Source of the DNA: Psychrobacillus faecigallinarum
GTDB taxonomy: Bacteria; Bacillota; Bacilli; Bacillales_A; Planococcaceae
Assembly (NCBI RefSeq): GCF_014836595.1
Contig: NZ_JACSQO010000011.1
Location: 69,546 to 133,545 of the forward strand
Reading direction: 5' to 3'
Length of the DNA stretch: 64,000 nt
The stretch's first letter is position 1. Each line of letters begins with the position of its first letter. The position numbers and the translations under genes were made by a program. The notes under the pieces are model-generated. The model saw only the letters and a list, made by a program, of their open reading frames with translations, was not told the DNA's origin and ran no database searches. Positions 1-8,843 of the stretch are shown here, one piece after another.

Positions 1-1
1 A

Positions 2-319
2 AACTTGAAAATGACCAAACTATTATCATCATGGAATGGCTACAACCAAAATGTAATCAATGAAACTAACTATATTCAAAGAAACATGGAATTCACAAAG
101 GAGCTTAACTTCCCTACTGATTTACCTGTCATGATATTTACGACAAATGATAACCAAGCAAACAAGGAAGGGAAATCCAATATTACCTTTTATGAAGAGC
201 AATTAGAGAATAGCAATGTAAGCAAGCTAATTCCTTTAGAAGGTCATCATTATTTACATTGGTCTCAGTCTGAAAAAATGAGCGAGGAAGTGAAGGATTT
301 TGTAAAGGAGATGGATTAA
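2..319 (+). CDS. alpha/beta hydrolase, C-terminal part (cut by window edge)
   Basis: The reading frame is already open at the first bases, so this is the last ~105 codons of a longer gene. The tail has an expected alpha/beta-hydrolase layout: a strand VMIFTTND that would carry the acid residue, then LEGHHYLHW with a candidate catalytic histidine about 25 residues from the end, then a final helix. The nucleophile elbow would lie outside the window, so activity cannot be judged. A TTG at position 5 could be read as a start, but no ribosome site can be seen before it and the protein would lack most of the fold. It converges on a minus-strand lipoprotein and shares a bidirectional terminator with it. 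Confidence 0.6.
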   Translation, partial: NLKMTKLLSSWNGYNQNVINETNYIQRNMEFTKELNFPTDLPVMIFTTNDNQANKEGKSNITFYEEQLENSNVSKLIPLEGHHYLHWSQSEKMSEEVKDFVKEMD

Positions 320-360
320 CTTTTCCATAGAGTTGTGTCCTTTCCAAAATGTATTCATAA

Positions 361-399
361 AAAACACTTGATAACTAATTTATAGTTATCAAGTGTTTT
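361..399. terminator. bidirectional intrinsic terminator
   Basis: Perfect 15-bp inverted repeat (arms 361-375 and 385-399, loop 9 nt) flanked by A and T runs. It lies between the convergent hydrolase and lipoprotein genes and can serve both. Confidence 0.85.
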
Positions 400-404
400 G
401 CTTG

Positions 405-872
405 TTACGGAGTATATTTTTCAGAGACCTTTACTACTTGCCCATCTTCTATGGTTAAATCATATGGTCCTTTTCCAACTGCTAAATAAGATATGAATTC
501 CTTTTCTTCTACTTGCTTAGGCTTGGCGATATCCTCATGGTTAACCAAAAAGAACTCAGCGTTTTCAGCTAGCTTAATGCTTTCGGCCTTCTGAGTTTCA
601 TCATAAATCATAAATCCCGTAGGCAAATCCTTTTCAACATCTAGCCCCAGTTCCTTGATGCGTTCTTTATCCGCTTCCTCAATCCATTCTACTTCATCAA
701 TGATTAAACTTTTAGTGGAAAGTTCGAAATCTACTATGTAAGCTAGCTTATCTGAAGTAGCCTCTTTTGTTTCCTCATCTTTATTCTCTTCATTACAGGC
801 ACTTAAAAGTACTAAGACCCCTATAAGAGCAATTAGGAGCATAGACATCTTATTTAATAGAATTTTTTTCAC
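405..872 (-). CDS. small predicted lipoprotein
   Basis: A 155-residue protein. A Lys-rich start and hydrophobic core end in the lipobox LLSAC, with the lipidated cysteine at about residue 26, so it should be anchored on the outer face of the membrane. The mature part begins with an acidic, Lys/Glu-rich linker and then a small globular region with no motif I recognise. The GTG start at 872 follows GAAAGGA at a long 12-nt spacing. No neighbour indicates a function. It is a hypothetical lipoprotein typical of Bacillales accessory gene sets. Confidence 0.75.
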   Translation of the reverse strand: MKKILLNKMSMLLIALIGVLVLLSACNEENKDEETKEATSDKLAYIVDFELSTKSLIIDEVEWIEEADKERIKELGLDVEKDLPTGFMIYDETQKAESIKLAENAEFFLVNHEDIAKPKQVEEKEFISYLAVGKGPYDLTIEDGQVVKVSEKYTP

Positions 873-977
873 CGTTAAAAACGTCCTTTCTTATATGCAA
901 TTAGATAGGTAAAAATTTTGCCCATCTAATATTTTCACCTGGATGAAAATTTCATCATTACAAGATATAAGTTTAAT

Positions 978-1667
978 TTACTTTTTCTTAAAAAGAAACC
1001 ATAAAAATATGAATATTAAAAATGCAACAATCTCTAATGATAGAATGTACCAAGGATATGGTCCTAAAAAGTCTAACAAGCTTCCACCAGAAGGCTTTCT
1101 TTGTAAAAACATATAATTCCCTTCAAAAAGGTAGTTGATCCAAAAGATAAAAGGCAGCAAAATATTTAAAGCAAGCAATGTTGTGAGAACACCTTTAAAC
1201 GTTGGTCGGTATCCTTTCACCCAAGTAAAATATAATGCAGTTAATATAATCCCTGCATGTGTATAAAAAAAATGAAAGTATCTAAAGTGTGGAAAATCCA
1301 TATCCAAAACTGGAGTTAGCATGGCCTGTAGAGCACCACCTATGCCTGCATAAAAAACAAACTGATAAACCAGACGATTACCAGTCCATAACAAAACAAT
1401 CGTCAATAGAAGGCTAATACTGCATAATTCCAATGGCAATGAATTACTTAACTCCCACCTGTCCGATTGAACAAGCCATACATGATATAAAATATCAATC
1501 ACTAATAAAGACAAGCCAAATAAACGCTCCATGCTCAGAATATTCTTTTCTGATTCGGTCCAGCGTGTCCTCGTAATGAATAGAAGAAGTATGAAGGTAA
1601 TAAGTACAGCTATTGCACCCCAATGTGCCAATGAAAACATCACAAATCGATTATCCAACAGATTCAC
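978..1667 (-). CDS. YwaF/TIGR02206-type integral membrane protein
   Basis: A 229-residue protein with six to seven hydrophobic segments. The pattern FSLAHWGAI near the N-terminus, LPLELCSISLLLT in the middle and HFFYTHAGIIL followed by a C-terminal bundle matches the TIGR02206/YwaF family of uncharacterised membrane proteins. The conserved histidines and the LPLELC stretch sit within predicted membrane segments. The GTG at 1667 is used as start (GGGCG just upstream); a TTG nine bases downstream is an alternative. It stands alone with no obvious operon partner, and the function of the family is not known to me. Confidence 0.75.
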   Translation of the reverse strand: MNLLDNRFVMFSLAHWGAIAVLITFILLLFITRTRWTESEKNILSMERLFGLSLLVIDILYHVWLVQSDRWELSNSLPLELCSISLLLTIVLLWTGNRLVYQFVFYAGIGGALQAMLTPVLDMDFPHFRYFHFFYTHAGIILTALYFTWVKGYRPTFKGVLTTLLALNILLPFIFWINYLFEGNYMFLQRKPSGGSLLDFLGPYPWYILSLEIVAFLIFIFLWFLFKKK

Positions 1668-1913
1668 CGCCCGTTTTACTACTATTAGTATTCGAGTTAG
1701 CCGTTGGATTTTCCTCTTATTTAGTGATTTAAATACGGGAGCCTACCGATTATCCGGGATAACTGACCGATTATTGCTAACAAATGTTTTAAATACTTTC
1801 TTGAATTAGTTTCATAATTCCTATAATTATAAAGAAACACGAACTATCGAGAAGAGAATAAAGTATAAAACATAAAAAGAGCATTGCTAGCTCGCAATGC
1901 TCTCCTCTTTGTA

Positions 1914-2699
1914 CTATACTTCTAGTTCCCAACGTTCTTTTTCGTCTTTTTTAATTTTCTCTTCAATCTCTTTCGGCCACGCAGTACGGTATTTATGATT
2001 GTCTGCCGGGATGACTTCAATCATTTTTTCAATCATGTCTTGTGGGTCATATTGATTCTTCAAGGATTCCTCTTGCTCTTTCATATCTTCCTTTTTCGTG
2101 AAATGCTTTTCTTCATTAAACCATTTCCATTTTTCTTCAGCACTTCGATCATTAAACCCTGTATTATATGGTCCAGGATTGATCGTTGCTACCTGTACGC
2201 CAAACTGTTCGAGTTCCTTCTGCATCGTTTTTGCAATTGCTTCAACTGTATGCTTAGTAGCTGTATAAGGCCCTACATAAGGAGTTGCTGAAAGTCCTGC
2301 TACCGAGCTAAGGAATACAATTTTACCATTTCCTTTTTTCACAAGCTTGCGTGCTGCAATCTGTGCTGTTTCTAAGGTTGCAAAAACGTTTACTTCAAAT
2401 AATGCACGGAATCGATCCATTGGCACCTCGGCAAGAGGTCCACCCTCATTAATAGCGGCATTAGCTACAAATATATCAAAGTCGTACTCTTCCATTTGAG
2501 CACGATCTCTTGCATTGGTTATATCTAACTTGAAAATTTCCATATCTAAATCTAGATCTCTTGCTTCTCGCAATAAATCTGTCTTTTGAGAAGTTGTTTC
2601 GGTAGTTGCAATCAAGCGATGTCCCTTTTTTGCTAGTCCTATGGCTGTACCTCTTCCAAGGCCACTTCCAGCTCCAGTAATAAAAATTGTTTTACTCAA
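1914..2699 (-). CDS. SDR-family NAD(P)-dependent oxidoreductase
   Basis: A 261-residue classical short-chain dehydrogenase. The cofactor motif TGAGSGLG is at residues 8-15, NAA at 80-82, and the catalytic triad is visible as Ser132 plus YTATK (Tyr145, Lys149). The start is TTG at 2699, chosen because AGGAGG lies six bases upstream; a longer frame to 2717 would run through that site. The C-terminal ~80 residues are charged and longer than a minimal SDR. The substrate is unknown, and the NAD versus NADP preference is not obvious. Confidence 0.88.
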   Translation of the reverse strand: MSKTIFITGAGSGLGRGTAIGLAKKGHRLIATTETTSQKTDLLREARDLDLDMEIFKLDITNARDRAQMEEYDFDIFVANAAINEGGPLAEVPMDRFRALFEVNVFATLETAQIAARKLVKKGNGKIVFLSSVAGLSATPYVGPYTATKHTVEAIAKTMQKELEQFGVQVATINPGPYNTGFNDRSAEEKWKWFNEEKHFTKKEDMKEQEESLKNQYDPQDMIEKMIEVIPADNHKYRTAWPKEIEEKIKKDEKERWELEV

Positions 2700-2884
2700 T
2701 TGTATTCCTCCTAACAAATTGTCATCTACTTCTTTTCTTCCCTTTGAGATCTAACTGAAACATAAGAAGGGTAAGACAGCTCTCCCCCCATCCACCACCG
2801 ATTTTTCCAATTGACCTTAGGAAAAGACACTTAAGCTAGACAATAATTAGAAGAAATAGTTAAAAGTAAAATCAATAAATTTCG

Positions 2885-3565
2885 TTAACTCCATCGATTC
2901 ACCATTACTCGATCATACTGATAACGTCTAATGATAATGCTTAACTTTTGAAACCATTGGTTACAGGCTCCCATCGCCTCTTCGTATTGTTCAGATTCCT
3001 TATAATCCTCTTTATAATCTTCCAAATAGGTAAAAGAATGGATAGGCTCTGTTAAATCATCGGAAACGATTTTAAAGCAAAGACTAAATTCAAACTCTTC
3101 CTCGTCATCTTCTTCATCTTCTTCCTCATCTGTTTCCTTTTCATCCCCGGATTTTATGCGGCTGCTAAGTATACCCTCTTTAGGAAACATCGAGATAGTT
3201 TCTCCATCCTCTAATAAAGCAGCTTCTAATATTTTATTGAAAGGAATATCTTTTATCTCAAAGTCACTTCCTAGCTCTTCCCGACGAGCGATATAAAGAA
3301 TATTAGTAACTTCATTGATCAGTAAAGCATTTAAATTATTGGGAGACAGTAACATTTGAGTATGTGGAATCTCTTCTAAAACCTCTTCTGTGTTTCTTCT
3401 ATTCTCTGCTATAATTTCTTCACTTCGCCGCTTCCATTCCCAAGTTCCCCAAAAGAACAATGCCACAGAAACGATTAAGTAAAAACCAATGGAGCGAATA
3501 TGATCCATTGAAAATGACAGGAAGAAATATATAGCACTTAATAGATAGATTATGAATATTTTCAT
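2885..3565 (-). CDS. hypothetical membrane-anchored acidic protein
   Basis: A 226-residue protein. Two close hydrophobic segments in the first ~40 residues (a hairpin anchor) are followed by a charged cytoplasmic region. Around residues 140-165 there is a run of Asp/Glu (EKETDEEEDEEDDEEE), probably a disordered spacer, before a C-terminal domain ending in FQKLSIIIRRYQYDRV. ATG at 3565 is preferred over the GTG six bases upstream because AAGGGGT is at normal spacing from the ATG. I recognise no family. Confidence 0.65.
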   Translation of the reverse strand: MKIFIIYLLSAIYFFLSFSMDHIRSIGFYLIVSVALFFWGTWEWKRRSEEIIAENRRNTEEVLEEIPHTQMLLSPNNLNALLINEVTNILYIARREELGSDFEIKDIPFNKILEAALLEDGETISMFPKEGILSSRIKSGDEKETDEEEDEEDDEEEFEFSLCFKIVSDDLTEPIHSFTYLEDYKEDYKESEQYEEAMGACNQWFQKLSIIIRRYQYDRVMVNRWS

Positions 3566-3687
3566 GTTCACTACCCCTTGTCTGTTATCTCTTTATAGAG
3601 ACTTTATTCGAGAGATTATGAATTTATTCTTGAATCTATCATTAAATAAAATTAGAAAGGAAATAACTTTCGCTTAAAGTAGGAGGA

Positions 3688-3834
3688 TTGTTTAACAAGG
3701 TTATTGAATCTATATGGAAGTCAATCGATACAAAGGAGAAGAATTATGAAGAAATCAATAAAACTTATTATGCCAAAGACGAAGTTCTGTTACTTTCAAT
3801 AATACAGAGACCGACACTACTGGAAGCCTTGTAA
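3688..3834 (+). CDS. possible short ORF or gene remnant (48 codons)
   Basis: In the 600-bp gap before the YciI-like gene, a TTG-started frame encodes a lysine/glutamate-rich 48-residue peptide ending IIQRPTLLEAL. AGGAGG lies directly against the TTG, which is too close for good initiation. A second possible start, an ATG at 3746 with AAGGAG upstream, reads a different 18-codon frame. This looks more like the eroded end of a lost gene than a functional one. Confidence 0.25.
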   Translation: MFNKVIESIWKSIDTKEKNYEEINKTYYAKDEVLLLSIIQRPTLLEAL

Positions 3835-3852
3835 TTATTATAGATATGGACT

Positions 3853-3982
3853 TGATTTCCGCTCTAGGCGGACGCGTTCCGCGGGGGTGAGCGATAAGCC
3901 ATCACCGTCGCTTACGCGCCGTTGTGTTGTCTTATCTGTCTCACTCATCCCGCCGGAGTCGCCGCCTGCCACTACAATCAAC
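3853..3982. repeat. dispersed GC-rich hairpin element, full copy
   Basis: A 130-bp GC-rich block in AT-rich surroundings. It opens with TGATTTCCGC...GGACGC.TTCCGCGGGG and closes with the approximate reverse complement ...GGAGTCGCCGCC...CAATCAAC, so it can fold into one long imperfect hairpin. It belongs to the same family as the four units at 35330-36062 and the copies at 49389 and 52470. Confidence 0.8.
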
Positions 3983-4167
3983 AAATAAAAAATTTTCGTG
4001 GTTAAGACGTAAAGTGCTATTTATGCAATACCTTTTTATAATTCCTATGAAGTTCCTGACACTAAAGTTCCCTATTTTTCATTAATATGTCGAGAAAATA
4101 CCGGCTTGTTGTCTTATAAAGTGATCAATTAGGGGATATGTCTCTAAAAAAGAAGGAGGAAGTTTTT

Positions 4168-4518
4168 ATGCTATTTATGATGATTGTTAAAGCCTCGAAG
4201 AATTCTGAAGCTGGAGAGCTGCCGAGCAATGATCTTATGGAAGCCATGACGAAGTACAATGAAGAACTAGTTAAGGCAGGCATACGAGTTTATTCTAAAG
4301 GACTACATCCAAGTTCAAATGGGGTTCGCATTTCGTACCCGAAATCAGGCGAAAAACCGGTAGTTTCCAATGGTCCATTTACTGAATCGAATGATTTGAT
4401 TGCCGGGTTCATTCTCATTGATGTGAAGTCAAGAGAAGAAGCCATTGAGTGGGCGCTGCGGATGCCGGACCCGCAAGGTCACGGAGAAGGTCAGATTGAT
4501 TTGCGTCAAGTATTTTAG
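4168..4518 (+). CDS. YciI-like (DGPF-domain) protein
   Basis: A 116-residue protein. MLFMMIVKAS at the N-terminus, SNGPFTESNDLIAGFILIDV in the middle and EEAIEWALRMP near the end are the hallmarks of the YCII-related/DGPF fold, a small ferredoxin-like domain that is often dimeric. Some members in other bacteria are encoded beside ECF sigma factors, but none is present here. The start at 4168 follows AAGGAGG; an in-frame ATG at 4138 lies upstream of that site and is not used. The function is unknown. Confidence 0.82.
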   Translation: MLFMMIVKASKNSEAGELPSNDLMEAMTKYNEELVKAGIRVYSKGLHPSSNGVRISYPKSGEKPVVSNGPFTESNDLIAGFILIDVKSREEAIEWALRMPDPQGHGEGQIDLRQVF

Positions 4519-4574
4519 GAGCCGGATAACTTTATTGTAACTAACGGACGCATATATACTTTAATAAAAAGACA

Positions 4575-4612
4575 AAAAATGAGCTTGGAGTAGCATCTCC
4601 AAGCTCATTTTT
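4575..4612. terminator. bidirectional intrinsic terminator
   Basis: Perfect 16-bp stem with a 6-nt loop and A/T tails on both sides, placed between the convergent YciI-like gene and the isoprenoid synthase fusion. Confidence 0.9.
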
Positions 4613-4661
4613 CTATACAAATCAATCATTAACTTTTTGGCTGCTAACATGGGGACAAATC

Positions 4662-7043
4662 TTATTGTTCTCGATTTATAAGGTAGTTTAAAAAATGTTT
4701 TAGAAAGGTTGTATCTTTGGACACGTGCTGAAGTGCATCCATTGCTAGACAGTAATTTTCCCACATTTCGATTGTGGCAGCTTCCTGACCCAGGATAGAA
4801 ACAAATGTAGAGTTATTGTTTTCCGCGTCTTTTCCAAGGTCTTTACCGAGTAGCATTGCATCTCCCTCTACGTCGAGTAAGTCGTCCTTAATCTGAAAGG
4901 CGATGCCAGCAAAACGAGCAAACCTTTTTAAAGCAATTATTTCCTCTTCCTTTGCGTTGGCAAGGAGAGCTGGCATTACAAGAGCTGCTTCAAATCCTAT
5001 CCCTGTTTTATAAAAGCATAAGGTGTTTAACTGATCTCGACTAAGTGGTTTTCCTTTAGATTCCAGATCCATAGCTTGCCCTTTACACATATCGGCTATT
5101 GTTTGGGAAGAATATTGAATCATCTGAAGTACCGTTTTTGAATCAAATTGATTTAGTTTAGTCTGCTCCCAAATTGCTTTTTGAGTGAGAAAAAGACCGG
5201 TTAATTCGGATATCGCTACGTTATAAACTTCATGTAGAGTTGGACGTCCACGTCGCATCGCTGCATTATCTTGAGCAGGTAAATCATCAAATAGAAGAGA
5301 AGCCGTATGAAGGTATTCTAATGATTTCAAAAGTGGCATTATTGCAGTTTCATCTAACTCGTACACCTTTACACTCATAAACCATGTAACAATCGGTCTC
5401 AGCCTTTTGCCATCCCCTTCCAAGCTATAATTTGCTGCCTCGGCTATAGAATCTCTTCCGAAGGAAGAACTCTCCGTGAGAGGAATGGCTAATATTTGGT
5501 TTATTTCGTTTCGCACTGTTTTAATCGTATTTGAGAAATCCTCTCTCTCCTTACTTTCATTCTTTAATACGGTAATCATGTGATCACGCAGTAATTTATC
5601 AAAAAAGTCCACGTCAGCTGCTTTTCGAACCATTTCTTGTAGAAGTTTATTGAATCTTGGATTTCCGAATCTAAATAGACTCATAATTTCTTTGTATTTG
5701 TTTGTACCTACACGCTTTTTCAATCGCTTGAGTCCATTTATGGCTCTGTCCAATATTACTTCTCGTGTTTTCTCGTCAGAACCATAAATATTATGGATTA
5801 AGTTGCTAATGACAGTCCAATACAATTCAAAGGGGTTAATCAGGTCTGGTCGAGTCCCGTGATACTTTAAATAATATGTATAGGGAGTTACCGCTCCATC
5901 TTTCATATCTTCGAACATATCTGCAAAATCATCTGACAGCTGATTATAAATACCGTAGTAAAAAGTACGGTTATCCATCTCCTTATCGTCAGAGGCACTA
6001 AGGACTGAACGGACGATAAGCCTAGATGAGGATGCTTTTAAAATAACAGGTATATATAGTTCTTCATTCGTATAATGAGAGTTCATTAAATTCTTTTCAC
6101 GATCTACTTCCTGTGAATGGAAAAACACATATGCTTGCTCAAAAAATTTGTTCCTTCTTTCAGGATGCTGATTTTGCTCAATATACTGAAAAGCCTCACC
6201 AAGCTCCTGATGTACATAAGTGATTAATTCCTCGTTTTCTCCAAGCCATTCTCCCAATTTTGGTACTTTGCCTGTAGTAAGCGTTGTCCTGATTAAATTT
6301 GCATATTGCTTTTCTTCTTCGTCCGACAAAATCGTGGCATCAAGCAAATCGTCAATAAATGGATAGGTCAATCCATAGGAATATCCCAGTCTGATAGCTT
6401 TATCGAGCCTTGCAGCACGCTCATCAGATGATATATCACTGTCCATTTCCTCATTCTCTTGCATAATAACCCCAGCAATTATTTTTATAAGTTTTCGTTG
6501 GGCGTGCTCTGCATCCATTCCCTTTGGTATATGATTGGACACTTGCTTTAGCTTGTTTAATAGCCAAATATAAGTTAATTCCACACCATCCTTCTTTGCC
6601 ATCCGATACAGTCCAACCATACTAAATGCTTCAGCTTCCTCGCCATCTGGCTTAGAATTGGTAAGCTGATCCTTTAAGCTACTCACTACACTATGAATTC
6701 TGGTCTGCGTATTTGGAGAATCAAGGGACTTTCCTAAATCACGGAGAAAAATATAGGAGATGCTCCTGTTTAAGTAGCTATCTAGCTTCCCTCTATAATT
6801 TAAGTACTGTATATAATGGTTAAAGTTCTTAGAATCGTCCTTTCCTTTTCCAAGCGTAAAAAGGGATAACATGGGATGATGAACGTGATCAGATTTCCAT
6901 GTTTTAATATCGTCCGTTAACACCGGAATATAGCTTTTTTCTGTGGCCTGTACAGTAAGTTTATTAAAATATTGGGCTGCCTTTTGCTCAGCTTCCCTAT
7001 AGCATTCATCAGGATTTATTATTGGTTTTAAATAGATGTTCAT
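4662..7043 (-). CDS. two-domain class I isoprenoid synthase (polyprenyl synthetase fused to a second, diverged isoprenoid-synthase-like domain)
   Basis: A 793-residue protein. The C-terminal third is a clear trans-isoprenyl diphosphate synthase of the IspA/GGPP type: GKRLRP at 545-550, first aspartate motif DDLPAQD at 586-592 followed by RRGRPTLH, and second motif DDLLD at 720-724 followed by GKDLGKD. The N-terminal ~480 residues are helical and hold a second pair of aspartate motifs, DDLLD at 231-235 and DDFAD at 371-375, 140 residues apart as in a class I fold, but without a GKxxRP motif. This suggests a terpene synthase or degenerate synthase domain fused to a prenyltransferase, which would make and then use a prenyl diphosphate. 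A single-domain IspA is ~290 residues. It is a lone gene with AAGGTG before the ATG. Confidence 0.8.
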   Translation of the reverse strand: MNIYLKPIINPDECYREAEQKAAQYFNKLTVQATEKSYIPVLTDDIKTWKSDHVHHPMLSLFTLGKGKDDSKNFNHYIQYLNYRGKLDSYLNRSISYIFLRDLGKSLDSPNTQTRIHSVVSSLKDQLTNSKPDGEEAEAFSMVGLYRMAKKDGVELTYIWLLNKLKQVSNHIPKGMDAEHAQRKLIKIIAGVIMQENEEMDSDISSDERAARLDKAIRLGYSYGLTYPFIDDLLDATILSDEEEKQYANLIRTTLTTGKVPKLGEWLGENEELITYVHQELGEAFQYIEQNQHPERRNKFFEQAYVFFHSQEVDREKNLMNSHYTNEELYIPVILKASSSRLIVRSVLSASDDKEMDNRTFYYGIYNQLSDDFADMFEDMKDGAVTPYTYYLKYHGTRPDLINPFELYWTVISNLIHNIYGSDEKTREVILDRAINGLKRLKKRVGTNKYKEIMSLFRFGNPRFNKLLQEMVRKAADVDFFDKLLRDHMITVLKNESKEREDFSNTIKTVRNEINQILAIPLTESSSFGRDSIAEAANYSLEGDGKRLRPIVTWFMSVKVYELDETAIMPLLKSLEYLHTASLLFDDLPAQDNAAMRRGRPTLHEVYNVAISELTGLFLTQKAIWEQTKLNQFDSKTVLQMIQYSSQTIADMCKGQAMDLESKGKPLSRDQLNTLCFYKTGIGFEAALVMPALLANAKEEEIIALKRFARFAGIAFQIKDDLLDVEGDAMLLGKDLGKDAENNNSTFVSILGQEAATIEMWENYCLAMDALQHVSKDTTFLKHFLNYLINREQ

Positions 7044-7261
7044 CTGTCACCTTCATTTACTGTTTTTTTATCCGTTCTGGAAATCATCCAGCTGTATAGC
7101 ATTGCTATTATAACCCACATTTCTTTATTTCTTCACTTGTACCCCTTACTTCTAACTAATTACTTAATATCAATTTATTCTTCAATGTATCTCTAAATGC
7201 CTATACTCATTTGGAAGGTGATGAAAAAGAGGGCAGCAATTTTGTTAGTTGTGTTCTTAGC

Positions 7262-8614
7262 TTATCCTTCCATCACATAATTAGTGTAAATTTCATCTTG
7301 TTCGTCGTTAATCTCTCCCATAATGGTATAGTTCATTTTTTTATCGAAAAGATCTTTTGTTGCAATAAAAGCATTGAACGGACAAGTAAGTGATTGAAGG
7401 TTATCCAGTTCCTGGAGAGCTGAATAATTCTCCACTTCCTCGAATCTAATATCCTGTAGATTCATCATCCCTTTTAGAACATCCAGATTACTCATTTTAA
7501 TCCCCGTAATATCAAGCTCACGCAAGCTGAAAATATCTTTAATACCATGAAGATCAGCTGTTTGAATACCTGAAAGATTTAAGTGACTTAACTTCTTACA
7601 GGATGCCAAAGGAGACAAATCATCTATTACTAAATTTTCAAGTGACAGCTCTTGAAGTAAAGGCAGCTCTTTCAATACAGATATGTCTCTTACTTTGGTG
7701 TTTCCAATAGATAATTGCTTTAAATCTTTAAGTGGCTTTAAAAACTCTAAATGCTGCAAAGATGTTTTGGCCAAATAGAGTTTTTTTAAGTCTTGCATCT
7801 CAGCAATTGGTGTGAAGTCTGTGATCTCTAATCCACTTGCGATTAATTCGCGGACGTTTTGAAAGTAAGCAAGTGGTTTTAAGTTAGTTATATTAGATGG
7901 AAATAACCTAAGGGTTATTATGTTTTGTAACTCATGAATCTTACTAGGCGTTTTTCCTAACATTTGGGTAAGAAAGTTTGTCCAGCTTTCATCCAGCTCC
8001 AGAGGTACATCCTCTCCTGCACAAGGAGTCTTTTGAAGTTCAATGAGATTATCAAAAAAGTGACCATAATCTCCCCATATAACGTATGGATTACCGTCTT
8101 CCTCCGTAATTAGAGAACAATTTCCGTTCTCAAATTGTTGTATTAGTAGCTCGAGGAGCGCATCAAAGCTTTCACTTATGACAAACATTTGTCTTTCATC
8201 CCGCCCAAAATTTATAATTTGTCCAGCTTTCCCATTCTCCCCAGGTGCAAAGTCCATCGCAAGATAGTTTCCTCCATAATCGTATGCTATAGGAATCCAT
8301 CCTGGATGGTAGTATGCCTCTTGGATTTTATTCTTTTCGAATGAAATGACATCGGTAACGGACTCTTCATAATAGTTGTTGTACCCCTTCCATGCCGATA
8401 AAATTTCTTCGATGGAATACCAGGTTAATCCAAACATTAATCCTAACTTTTTTTCACCATTATGAACAGAATACGTAGCTTTAAAGGATTCAGGTAATGG
8501 GTAGCCAGTTTCCAGCTCTAATTTTAGGAGTTCTTTTTTAGATGCACCTTTATTTAAGTATTTTTTATTTTTCGTTATGTATTTTTCAAGTCTTTTAAAG
8601 AATTCTTTCCCCAT
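7262..8614 (-). CDS. SMI1/KNR4-domain protein with leucine-rich repeats
   Basis: A 450-residue protein. Residues ~1-165 form an SMI1/KNR4 domain (LELETGYPLPESFKATYSVHNG, WIPIAYDYGGNYLAMDF with the typical D-x-x-P-G-x-x-G). From ~225 to 430 there are eight or nine internalin-like ~22-residue leucine-rich repeats (LKPLKDLKQLSIGNTKVRDI and similar). No signal peptide or membrane segment is seen, so it should be cytoplasmic. In bacteria SMI1 domains are often immunity proteins of contact-dependent toxins, but no toxin gene lies nearby, so the role is open. The start ATG has GGGAGGGG upstream. Confidence 0.82.
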   Translation of the reverse strand: MGKEFFKRLEKYITKNKKYLNKGASKKELLKLELETGYPLPESFKATYSVHNGEKKLGLMFGLTWYSIEEILSAWKGYNNYYEESVTDVISFEKNKIQEAYYHPGWIPIAYDYGGNYLAMDFAPGENGKAGQIINFGRDERQMFVISESFDALLELLIQQFENGNCSLITEEDGNPYVIWGDYGHFFDNLIELQKTPCAGEDVPLELDESWTNFLTQMLGKTPSKIHELQNIITLRLFPSNITNLKPLAYFQNVRELIASGLEITDFTPIAEMQDLKKLYLAKTSLQHLEFLKPLKDLKQLSIGNTKVRDISVLKELPLLQELSLENLVIDDLSPLASCKKLSHLNLSGIQTADLHGIKDIFSLRELDITGIKMSNLDVLKGMMNLQDIRFEEVENYSALQELDNLQSLTCPFNAFIATKDLFDKKMNYTIMGEINDEQDEIYTNYVMEG

Positions 8615-8763
8615 TGCTAAACCCCTCCCTATTTACTTCTCTATCTTTATTAAACCATATAAACCGAAGAATTTTTTTGTAATTTTGGAAAAATAAATGA
8701 ATTCATATTAGGAGTTGGTTAAGTCGATAGATAGTATAAAATATCAATAATTTTACAATAAAA

Positions 8764-8799
8764 AAATCAGGGGTGTTGTTCATTCAACACTCCTGATTT
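8764..8799 (-). terminator. intrinsic terminator of the MFS gene
   Basis: 15-bp stem with one G-U pair and a 6-nt loop, followed on the minus strand by a run of seven T. It is 45 bp downstream of the transporter stop. Confidence 0.85.
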
Positions 8800-8843
8800 C
8801 TAAGTAAGTCTTCACCAAAATATGATGAATTCCTTGTATTCTG

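Noticed and set aside
4662..7043. ComQ quorum-sensing prenyltransferase
   Set aside because: ComQ is ~300 residues and sits next to comX and comP; neither is present and the N-terminal half is unexplained by ComQ.
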